Source of the DNA: Lysobacterales bacterium 63-13
GTDB lineage: Bacteria > Pseudomonadota > Gammaproteobacteria > Xanthomonadales > Rhodanobacteraceae
Reading direction: 5' to 3'
Length of the DNA stretch: 64,000 bases
NCBI GenBank assembly: GCA_001899855.1
Contig: MKWR01000011.1
Span: 1-64,000 of the forward strand
Under the pieces are notes generated by a model that searched no databases, was not told the DNA's origin, and was given only the letters and a program-made list of their open reading frames with translations. The stretch's first letter is position 1, and every line of letters starts with the position of its first letter. A program made the translations under genes and the position numbers. Shown here in pieces: positions 18,098 to 26,054 of this stretch.

Positions 18098-19487
18098 TCG
18101 TCGTGCCTCGATCCCTGATGCGGCGCTTCATCGCGGCCTGCGTGCGCCCGGCGATTTCGGTCATCTCGTCGCCGAAGAAATTGTCCGGCCAGTTCTCGAT
18201 TTCGCCATACCTGTCCATGCGCAGCGCTTCGAGGTCGAGCGAACTTCCCGCCTGCCGGGCGAAGTACACCGCGACGTCGTTAGGCGAAATGAGTTCCTCG
18301 GCAATGCGCCGCTGCAGGCGCATCAGGAAGTGCTCGGAATGGCTTTCCACGATCAACTGGACATTGCGCGGCCTGCCATCTTCATGTGCCTGCACCGCAC
18401 TGATGAAAGCGTCCGCGAGTTCGGCCTGCACCAGGGGGTGGAGGTGGATCTCGGGCTGCTCCATCCAGACGATGGAATCCGCTGGTGCATAGAATGCCTG
18501 TACCAGCGCCGGCAGCATCTGCGAAACGCCAAAGCCGACATCCGTCAGTTTCACCTCGGGAGCACCCTTGCGCGCCCGCACCAGCACTTCGTATTCCTTG
18601 CGGCCCTTGCCAACCGCCTGCACAGAAAAGCTCTCGATCACACCCAGATCGCGAAGCCATGTGGCGATGAAGCGATCAAAGCGATCCTTCTTCTTGCGAT
18701 ATCCGCGATTCAGTTCGCGCCCTTGTTGCGTCGCCGCCAGCAGTGCCGATATGGCGAACTCGCCACGTGCGCCGACATCGGGAACGATGTCGCCCGCCCA
18801 TGAATACGTCCGCCGTGGCGGTTCGCGCAAAGGCCCCAGGTATGTCAAGCCGGCGAGCAGGCGCTCGGTCGCAAGCGGAAACTGGCTCAACGAGTCGGCG
18901 TTCTGGTAACGGGCCAGGGTGACATCGGAGAAGCGGTAGAACTTTTCCGGCGGTTCGATCGGCCACTTGCGACCTTGCTTCGTCACCAGCTTCATGGGAT
19001 CGACGTCCAGATAGGCCTTGCCGCTGTCACGCAGGCCGTGTTCTACATAGAGTTGCCGAGTGCCGCCTTCGTCCATCAATTGGTAATCGAAGCGTTGCAG
19101 TTCCGGCAGTCCGCGCGCATCGGCACGCAACACCGAAGCCAGCTGCATCCTATTTCCCGTAAAGCGATGGCCGGACTGCAAAGGGTCGCGAAACTCAACT
19201 GTTTGCGGCAATCGCCAGGCCAGCGTGAACTCAAGCTTGGCCTTGAGGTCGTGGCCATGCAGGCAATCGGCAAAGGTGCCGAGGTCGATCAGCGAGTTGG
19301 AATCGCCAAGGTGCAGGGCGCGATGGCGATCCGTCAGCAACGAAGTCTGCTTGAGGCCCAGCAGCAGGTGACCGAGGCTGCTCTTGCCGGCACTGTTGGC
19401 ACCGAAGATCACCGTCAGCGGCGCCAACCGGATGGGTCCGGTGTCTTTCCAGGCCTTGAAATTCCTGATGTGCAATTGGGTCAACAT
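18090..19487 (-). CDS. AAA family ATPase with DUF3696-like C-terminus
   Basis: A 465-residue SMC/ABC-like ATPase. Walker A is FGANSAGKSS (about 28-37) after the opening LTQLHIRNFKAWKDTGPIRL, and a Q-loop-like segment follows. The signature LTDVGFGVSQMLPAL, Walker B IVWMEQPEIHLHP and switch His in IVESHSEHFLMRL are all present near the end. The C-terminal tail has EIENWPDNFFGDEM, as in DUF3696 domains found on OLD/AAA15-type ATPases. Such ATPases sense infection and license a partner nuclease in several defence systems (for example PARIS, Septu). It overlaps the PIN gene by 8 bp and is the first gene of the operon. No TOPRIM domain is present. Confidence 0.88.
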   Translation of the reverse strand: MLTQLHIRNFKAWKDTGPIRLAPLTVIFGANSAGKSSLGHLLLGLKQTSLLTDRHRALHLGDSNSLIDLGTFADCLHGHDLKAKLEFTLAWRLPQTVEFRDPLQSGHRFTGNRMQLASVLRADARGLPELQRFDYQLMDEGGTRQLYVEHGLRDSGKAYLDVDPMKLVTKQGRKWPIEPPEKFYRFSDVTLARYQNADSLSQFPLATERLLAGLTYLGPLREPPRRTYSWAGDIVPDVGARGEFAISALLAATQQGRELNRGYRKKKDRFDRFIATWLRDLGVIESFSVQAVGKGRKEYEVLVRARKGAPEVKLTDVGFGVSQMLPALVQAFYAPADSIVWMEQPEIHLHPLVQAELADAFISAVQAHEDGRPRNVQLIVESHSEHFLMRLQRRIAEELISPNDVAVYFARQAGSSLDLEALRMDRYGEIENWPDNFFGDEMTEIAGRTQAAMKRRIRDRGTTNG

Positions 19488-20023
19488 CTGTGCATTCTCT
19501 GCGGCTTCTTGGGTGCGGTAGATTCAACGCGGTTGCTTGTTCGCTTGCGACGCTTTGGCCAAACAGGAATCCCCCGCTCGCCTCCGCAGCACGCGCCGGA
19601 GAAGCTGCGTCGTGCTGGATTTCGGCGAGCGGTGGATGGTGGGTCGCCCTCGGCAATCTCTTCGTTCTGCAAAGTTCCCATCAGGATAGTGATGTTCTCG
19701 CACAAGCCGACACTCGTGTCGATTTCGTTGCAGTAGTCGTGAATCAAGTGGAAAACGCGGAATCCCGGGTGCCTGCACGGTCCAGCATGCAGCAATATCG
19801 CCCAAGAGTACGCGCCGCGCCAGATCACCCTCGCCTCATGGCGGTTGCGGATGCGAGTCGCGCAGGCCGCCTCGACGCTCCCCGCTCCAGTCACGAAAGC
19901 AAGGCTGTTTCATGCCGACCCGCCCATATGGCAGCTATCCCCAATCCTGTCCTGTTTGCCCTGTGACAGACATCGTGTCGCTCGGAGCCACCTTTGGGCG
20001 TCCATGTGAATAACCCCACTCCC
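19488..20023. other. Region upstream of the AAA operon, no confident gene
   Basis: About 535 bp between the divergent AAA operon and the first beta-helix gene. It should hold both promoters. An open frame on the minus strand (19481-19894) ends overlapping the AAA start, but its composition does not look like a protein I recognise. Base composition is less GC-biased than in the flanking genes. Confidence 0.4.
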
Positions 20024-21823
20024 ATGGCATCCATCGTGAATCGTCCTGTCACCCTGATCGGGCTCTGTCTCCTTTTCGCCAACACGGCCAATGCCGCGAC
20101 CTACTGTGTTGGCGCACCCGGCGGCGGCACCACGCACACCAGCATCCAGGCTGCATTGAATGCGGCGGAAACCAATCCCGGAACCGATACGATATTCGTG
20201 ATCCGTCGGGATGGGATTCAGGCCCAGGGCATCGTCATCGAGAATCAGGATGTGATCCTCTCGGGTGCCCACGTCAACTGCAATCCGGACGAGCCGTTGT
20301 TCGAGCCAACTGTCCTCAACGCCGGTGGCGGCTCGATGACCTCCGCGCTCATCGTGCGAAACACGGCCAGTTCCCAGTTGATGCATGTGGAGATCTCCGG
20401 ATTCGACATCGTCGGCGGCGATGCCATCTTTGGAGCGGGAGGCGGTCTGCGTGTCGATGGTCACGTCGATCTTGCCCTCAGTCACCTGAAGATCTCGCAG
20501 AGCGAGGCCTCCTATGGCGCCGGCATCGCGTTCTACGGGGCTGCCGAGGCCAGCATGCGACTCGGTGACCGAGTCGAGATCTCGAACAACCTTGCCACAG
20601 GGAGTGGTGGTGGATTGGCGATCTTTGGTGGAAGCGTGTTCGTCGATGGCATGCAGACATCGATTCACGGCAATACGTCGGTGCACGATGGTGGTGGCAT
20701 CTTCCTGGCTGGAGAAGGCTCCGCCAACGTGGCCCACCTTGTCCTTCGGCGCGGCCGCATGCTCGACGCATCAGTCGGATCCATCCACGAAGTCGTGGAA
20801 TCCAACATCGCGGAACTGGGCGATGGCGGCGGTGTCGCGGCAGCGGCCTGGAGCGATGTCCAGGGCTATTCCGTCGACGAGTATTTTCCGATCTGGATCA
20901 GTCTCAATTCGGCCTCGCAAGGCGGCGGTATCGCTGTACTCGGCGAGACCGCGCGCGTTCGCCTGTGGAACCCGGTGATTCGGGGCAACCACGCCAATGC
21001 AGGCGGCGGCGCAATTCTGGCCATTGATGGCGGGCAGTTCGAGGTGCTGGATCGCAACGATCCGGACCGTCCTGCAGACGCATTGCAGTGTTCGGGAGAC
21101 GGCTACCTCGACTACTTCTGCGTGATTGCCAACAATATCGCGCGCAGCGCTTCCGGAAATGACGTACCGGGTGCTGCGGTCATGCTTTCGCACTCGGCAG
21201 CAGTTGTCACACCCACGCGCGTTGTCCTCGCTGGCGCACGCCTGCTCGACAACCGTGGATCGAGCGTCTTTTCGGATACCTGCCTCAGTATCGAGTGCAA
21301 CGCCTCCAGCCTGTTGATCGTTCGCAACAGCCTGGTCGCCTACCATCCTGAAACGCCGGTACTGGTTCAGCTGATCTATGGCTCTGCGTTGGAGGTCCTG
21401 TCCTCGACGATAACCGGTACCGGCACAAGTCCGGATGCTCGTTCGGTCCTGCAGACAAATGGAAGCATTGCAATACGGCGCAGCATTTTCTGGGAGCCGG
21501 GCCGCGATCTGATCGGTGGGCTTGTCCCGACCAGCGTGATTGCCGATGAAGTCCTGGTCGCGGATGCCGGTGATCTCGCGCTTCAGGCGCACATTCTCGT
21601 TGGCGACCCTGTCTTCCTGGCGGCCGGTGGCGGTGACTTCCATCTGGCTGCGAGCTCACCGGCTGTGGATGCCGCTACTGCACATTCCGGAATGCAATGG
21701 GACGCAGATGGCTATCCACGACAGGTCGATCTGCCGGATCGTCCGAACGGGCTCGGTGTCGCAGATCTCGGTGCTTTCGAGAGGCAATTGAGCGACAGCA
21801 TCTTTGCCAATGGATTCGAGTAG
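20024..21823 (+). CDS. Exported beta-helix protein, choice-of-anchor Q type, copy 1
   Basis: A 599-residue exported protein. A signal peptide (VTLIGLCLLFANTANA) is followed by the opening YCVGAPGGGTTHTSIQAALN shared with the two genes downstream, then many short Gly/Asn-rich rungs (GDGGGVAAA, NASQGGGIAV, NHANAGGGAI) typical of a right-handed parallel beta-helix. Near the end are SPAVDAAT and LGAFERQ, the DxGAxE ending of the choice-of-anchor Q domain, and the last residues are SDSIFANGFE. The start ATG at 20024 begins the signal peptide. A TTG at 19994 has a better ribosome site and would add 10 residues. It is probably surface-exposed or secreted; binding or enzymatic function is unknown. 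Confidence 0.85.
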   Translation: MASIVNRPVTLIGLCLLFANTANAATYCVGAPGGGTTHTSIQAALNAAETNPGTDTIFVIRRDGIQAQGIVIENQDVILSGAHVNCNPDEPLFEPTVLNAGGGSMTSALIVRNTASSQLMHVEISGFDIVGGDAIFGAGGGLRVDGHVDLALSHLKISQSEASYGAGIAFYGAAEASMRLGDRVEISNNLATGSGGGLAIFGGSVFVDGMQTSIHGNTSVHDGGGIFLAGEGSANVAHLVLRRGRMLDASVGSIHEVVESNIAELGDGGGVAAAAWSDVQGYSVDEYFPIWISLNSASQGGGIAVLGETARVRLWNPVIRGNHANAGGGAILAIDGGQFEVLDRNDPDRPADALQCSGDGYLDYFCVIANNIARSASGNDVPGAAVMLSHSAAVVTPTRVVLAGARLLDNRGSSVFSDTCLSIECNASSLLIVRNSLVAYHPETPVLVQLIYGSALEVLSSTITGTGTSPDARSVLQTNGSIAIRRSIFWEPGRDLIGGLVPTSVIADEVLVADAGDLALQAHILVGDPVFLAAGGGDFHLAASSPAVDAATAHSGMQWDADGYPRQVDLPDRPNGLGVADLGAFERQLSDSIFANGFE

Positions 21824-21897
21824 CACGTGAGCTTGCCGCAACGTATTGCGCCGGCCGCAGCGGCTGCTTCGACGATCGACTTGAGATGGAGATGGAG

Positions 21898-23673
21898 ATG
21901 CTGAAGACTATCGTTACTCGTCCCGGCCTTGCGATGACGCTGTGGCTTTTCGGCTTGCTCGCTCCCAGCGCCGAGGCTGCCGTATTCCGCGTGGGCGGCG
22001 ACCCAGCCTGTACGCATACAGATATCCAGTCGGCAATCGACGCCGCTGCTGCCAATGGTGGCGAAACGCTGGATAGCATAGTGATCGCGCGCAACCTCAG
22101 CTATGTTGCCCAGGCGCTGGTCATCGACAGTCAGAGGCTTTTGCTTCGCGGTGGTTACGCTGACTGCAGTTCCACCACCCGAGACCTTCCAATGACTGTT
22201 CTCGATGGTGCCGGCAATGGCAACAATCCAGTTCTTGAGATCCGCAGTCCTGGCAACACCCGTCAACTTGTTCAGATCATGGGTCTCGAGTTGCGAGGTG
22301 GCCACGCAACGACCGGTGATGGCGGTGCCCTTCGCATCGTCGGCAACGCACAGCTTGACCTGCTCGGCGTCTACCTGCACGACAACAGCGCGATCTCCGG
22401 TGGCGCAATCCACGCTCGAGGCAACAGCTTGACCGGAATACTCGATCTGAGTCTCGGCCGCGACGCGGCCACTGGCGAACCGTTCCGCGCGGAGGGCAAC
22501 ACTGCGAGTCTTGGTGGAGCCGTGTACATCGGCGCATACGCGAGACTCAATGCCGGTAGTGCGCGCATTGCGGGGAACCACGCGATTTCAGGTGGCGGCA
22601 TCTATTTCGGGCCAGATGGTGAGGGCTACTTCGCATTTGACCCAGGCGTAGCGCCACCCGGGACGTATGGAATCCACTCCAATACGGCTGAAAAGGATGG
22701 CGGTGGCATCTACATTGGCAGTGGGCTGATGCACTACGTATTCCGGTATAGCGCGGTAGGCAGCTACCGGATCTCCAGCAATGAAGCCGGCCGCGATGGC
22801 GGCGGGATATTTGTGAGCGGTCCGGGCAGCTACCTGTTCGCCTACGGTCTGCAACTCGACGGCAACCGGGCTGGCACACTGGAATCAGGTCGTGGCGGCG
22901 GCGGCTATGCCGGCGACGGCGGCACCATCCTGATTCGAGGGGACAGCGGTGGAGATCCGGTCAACTATTGCCTGCCAGATGCACCCTGTGCGTCAGTCAG
23001 CGGGAATCGTGCGGGCCTGAATGGCCACTCCGGCCAAGGCGGCGGTCTGTTCGCGGGCCTCGGAGGACACGTCACCTTTCTTGTTGGCGAGCTTCGCGGC
23101 AATGGATCTGAGCAGGGAAGTGCGGGAATGGCCGCAGGCAACAACGCCACGCTCACGCTGGATTCCGTGCTGGTGAGTGGCAACATTGGCGATGGAGGCA
23201 CATTGCTGGCAAGCAGCGCAGCGACCCTGGATCTGCAGGGAATTACCCTGACCGGCGAACCTGGCAGTGGCCCGCTGCTCGGCATTGCGGATGCAACGCT
23301 GAACGTCCTCGATTCAATCATCCACCAACCGGCACGGGTTGCCGCAGCGATAGCCGGAGCCAGCACGATATCCACGGATTGTGTCGTCTCGCACGAGAAC
23401 TTCCATCCAGGTGGGGACGTTCGCGTGTTCGACCCCGGATTCATCGATGCTGCCCACGGCGCCTATCGATTGCGCCCGGATAGCCAAGCCTTGGACGCAT
23501 GCAGCAATTCGACATCGTTCAATGTCGATGTCCGCGACAACCCGCGTGGCGTGGATCTCCCGGAAATTCCCGACATCGGCGGCCCCTACGATGCGGGTGC
23601 GTTCGAGACCCAGGTTGGCGACCGGCTGTTTGCAGATGGCTTCGACACTTCCGCGCCCATGCCTGAAGACTGA
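21898..23673 (+). CDS. Exported beta-helix protein, choice-of-anchor Q type, copy 2
   Basis: A 591-residue paralogue of the preceding gene. It has a signal peptide (MTLWLFGLLAPSAEA), then RVGGDPACTHTDIQSAID and RGGYADCSSTTRDL, the same N-terminal module as copy 3. Glycine-rich rungs recur (SGGAIHARGN, SLGGAVYIGA, SGGGIYFGPD, DGGGIYIGSG, DGGGIFVSGP). It ends DAGAFETQVGDRLFADGFD plus eight residues, so the terminal tag is not at the extreme C-terminus. Three ATGs lie at 21886, 21892 and 21898 in a repeated GGAGAT run; 21898 is best spaced from a GGAG. It lies 74 bp after copy 1, so the three genes may be co-transcribed. Confidence 0.85.
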   Translation: MLKTIVTRPGLAMTLWLFGLLAPSAEAAVFRVGGDPACTHTDIQSAIDAAAANGGETLDSIVIARNLSYVAQALVIDSQRLLLRGGYADCSSTTRDLPMTVLDGAGNGNNPVLEIRSPGNTRQLVQIMGLELRGGHATTGDGGALRIVGNAQLDLLGVYLHDNSAISGGAIHARGNSLTGILDLSLGRDAATGEPFRAEGNTASLGGAVYIGAYARLNAGSARIAGNHAISGGGIYFGPDGEGYFAFDPGVAPPGTYGIHSNTAEKDGGGIYIGSGLMHYVFRYSAVGSYRISSNEAGRDGGGIFVSGPGSYLFAYGLQLDGNRAGTLESGRGGGGYAGDGGTILIRGDSGGDPVNYCLPDAPCASVSGNRAGLNGHSGQGGGLFAGLGGHVTFLVGELRGNGSEQGSAGMAAGNNATLTLDSVLVSGNIGDGGTLLASSAATLDLQGITLTGEPGSGPLLGIADATLNVLDSIIHQPARVAAAIAGASTISTDCVVSHENFHPGGDVRVFDPGFIDAAHGAYRLRPDSQALDACSNSTSFNVDVRDNPRGVDLPEIPDIGGPYDAGAFETQVGDRLFADGFDTSAPMPED

Positions 23674-23834
23674 ACCGCAGGCGCACAGGCACCGGCGATG
23701 GTGCTGATAGCTGTTGCGCTGGTGTCATGGCGACGGTCTGGTCGCTGCGAAACACCTCCTGAAACGACTTTCCATGTCGGTCCATCGCGCCCAAAGGCGT
23801 CCTTGGGATTGCACGGACACTTTCGGAGGCGATC

Positions 23835-25673
23835 ATGCGGGTTACATGTCTTGTTTTTCTGTTGGCGGCATTGCTTTTCCCAGGCGCGGCGCGCGCCGAT
23901 ATCGACGTTCGCGTCGGAGGTGGCGCAGGTTGCAACTACAACTCGATCCAGGCCGCGATCAACGGCGCGCTGCCTGCCAATGGCATCACCAACATCCTGA
24001 TTGCGCGAAATCAAGCGTACAACGCGCAGCAACTCGATATTGACGGCAAGAACGTGCGCCTCATTGGCGGCTATGCAAATTGCCAGCAGACCACGCGTGA
24101 CCCCACGAAGACCGTGCTCAACGGTGCGGGCGGGTCCGCCCGCAGCATCCTCAACATCCGGGGCGCAACTGCCGTCATCGGCATCTACCTGCTCGATTTC
24201 CAGAATGGCGACGAGCTCACGGACTCCTCCAGCTATGGCGGCGCCATCGACATCACCCAGGGACCGCACGCCCTCGTCTATCTTGAAGAGAATCGCTTCT
24301 TCAACAACCGGGCCGGCATCGGAGGTGCGATCAGCATCCGCAATGGCACGGCTTCACAGAGTGGCGTGTACGTGCGCATGGCTTCGAGGAATGTCGTCCT
24401 GCAGAACACCGGCATTCATGGTGCCGGCGGCATCTTCTGTCGCGGCGCCACCCTCGACATCAAGGGAGTCAACAACTTCATCTTCCAGAACACCGCGGGC
24501 GAAGCCGTCGCAATGCCCAACTATATTGGCTACGGCGGCGGCCTGATCGCCGACGATTGCCTCGTGAATGTCGGAGGGCAGGGCGTCGTTTTCGATGGCA
24601 ACAATGCGAACGGTGCGGGCGGTGGAATCTTTGCCAACGGCAGCCAGACCGTGATGCATCTCTACAACGTCAATCCCGATAGTCCCCAGATCCTCAGCAA
24701 CAATACGGCAAACACCTTTGGCGGCGGCATCGATATCGAGCAGGGTGCCCGAGTCCATGCCTGGGACATGATCATTCGAAACAACATTGCACGGGAGGGC
24801 GGTGGTGGCGTCGCGCTCTACGACGATGGAGTGGAAGACCATAGTACTTTCGTGGCCAGCCGCTACTTCACTGCGGCAACGCCGAACGGTGATACGGCCA
24901 CCTTCAGCAAGGCTTTCAATTGCACGCAGCCTGAAGCCTGCAACCGGATCGAGAGCAATCGGGCGGAGTCGGTGGGTGGCAACGCACGGGAGGGAGGTGC
25001 GTTGCGCGTGTCAACTGACGATGACGGCTTTTCGGATGCCGTTCTCATCGGGACGCGCCTGACCCAGAACTACGGCGACAGCGTAGTCCGACTGAAAATG
25101 GCAAATACATCGCTTTTCTTCAGCCGATCAAAGGTCACCTTCAACGGTGCCGTGATCGACAACAACCAGGCGCAAGGGTTCTTCGTCAATTCAAGCAGCG
25201 GGCGCACCGAAGTCACCAACTCCTCGATTGCCGGGAACACGTTTGGTGCGCCCTCCTTCACAAACGAGTCAATGTCCTGCGGACCAGCGGCCTCCACCGT
25301 TTCATTCATGGAAGGCAATGCCTTCCTGCAACCAGGCAAGACGATGGTTTCGACGACGATTGCGGGTATCGCAGGTTGTGGTCGCTTCAATGTCGCCAAT
25401 AGCCTCGCAGGCCTCGCTCCAGCCGATCAGTTCCTTTCTCTGGCTGCCGATCCGCAGTTCGCCGACGTGGCCAACGGGAACCTCAGGCTCCTGCCGACAT
25501 CCCCGGCAATCGACTTCGCACCGGCACTGGTCAGTGCCGTGACCCGGGATGGCGCCGCGCGCGTTGCGGACGTGCCGGAGTCCGCCAACACTTTCGGGGC
25601 GCAGGACGCAGGCGCCTACGAAATGCCCTCCGCATCCGATCTGATCTTCAGCAGTGGATTCGATCCCGATTGA
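23835..25673 (+). CDS. Exported beta-helix protein, choice-of-anchor Q type, copy 3
   Basis: A 612-residue paralogue with a signal peptide (VTCLVFLLAALLFPGAARA) and N-terminal module DVRVGGGAGCNYNSIQAAIN / IGGYANCQQTTRDPTKTVLN, closest to copy 2. Parallel beta-helix rungs are seen as GGAISIRNG, GAGGIFCRGA, GAGGGIFANG and FGGGIDIEQG. The end contains SPAIDFAP and DAGAYEMPSASDLIFSSGFDPD. The start at 23835 has a GGAGG site. Paired cysteines across the family (GCN, ANC) suggest disulfides in an exported protein. Function is unknown; polysaccharide binding or lyase activity is possible for the fold, but no catalytic site was identified. Confidence 0.87.
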   Translation: MRVTCLVFLLAALLFPGAARADIDVRVGGGAGCNYNSIQAAINGALPANGITNILIARNQAYNAQQLDIDGKNVRLIGGYANCQQTTRDPTKTVLNGAGGSARSILNIRGATAVIGIYLLDFQNGDELTDSSSYGGAIDITQGPHALVYLEENRFFNNRAGIGGAISIRNGTASQSGVYVRMASRNVVLQNTGIHGAGGIFCRGATLDIKGVNNFIFQNTAGEAVAMPNYIGYGGGLIADDCLVNVGGQGVVFDGNNANGAGGGIFANGSQTVMHLYNVNPDSPQILSNNTANTFGGGIDIEQGARVHAWDMIIRNNIAREGGGGVALYDDGVEDHSTFVASRYFTAATPNGDTATFSKAFNCTQPEACNRIESNRAESVGGNAREGGALRVSTDDDGFSDAVLIGTRLTQNYGDSVVRLKMANTSLFFSRSKVTFNGAVIDNNQAQGFFVNSSSGRTEVTNSSIAGNTFGAPSFTNESMSCGPAASTVSFMEGNAFLQPGKTMVSTTIAGIAGCGRFNVANSLAGLAPADQFLSLAADPQFADVANGNLRLLPTSPAIDFAPALVSAVTRDGAARVADVPESANTFGAQDAGAYEMPSASDLIFSSGFDPD

Positions 25674-26054
25674 GCCGCACTCCCCGGGTCGACTGGCAGC
25701 CGGGCGGAAATGCCGTTCCCGCGGTTGCCAGGCACCTTCGAAATCGTGAGCTCCATTGCGGCTGGCTGCCCTCACCTGGGCTCCGAGCAAGACGGCCCGC
25801 CCCTTCCAGGGCGGGTCCCGGGGTTCATTCCTGCCTGAGCGGGATCGGCGAGTTCCGGGACGCTCCGGCCGCGCAATCCAGGCCGGCATCCGCAGTCTCT
25901 CGAAGACCGGTTTGCACGGCGAAGCCAGCGGCGCCCTTGAATTGGTTCATCCAGAATCCTTGTCGCCGCTCAGAACGCCAGAATCGATGAAGCAGGCCCC
26001 CGGGCAGCGCCGTACTGTGTTGCCCCGGGACCAAGGCAGAACAGGGGATGTGAC
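25674..26054. other. Convergent intergenic region, no gene
   Basis: 381 bp between the third beta-helix gene (+) and the second kinase gene (-). A GC-rich hairpin (25796-25802 with 25809-25815) could terminate transcription but lacks a T-tract. No open frame looks real. Confidence 0.5.

Noticed and set aside
19481-19894. Possible extra minus-strand gene upstream of the AAA ATPase, with its stop overlapping the ATPase start
   Set aside because: The overlap is tempting, but the sequence (Arg/Cys-rich ends, no motif, no ribosome site found) does not look like a real protein. Conservation data would be needed.
25795-25816. GC hairpin after the third beta-helix gene as a terminator
   Set aside because: No T-tract and a short stem; left as a note only.
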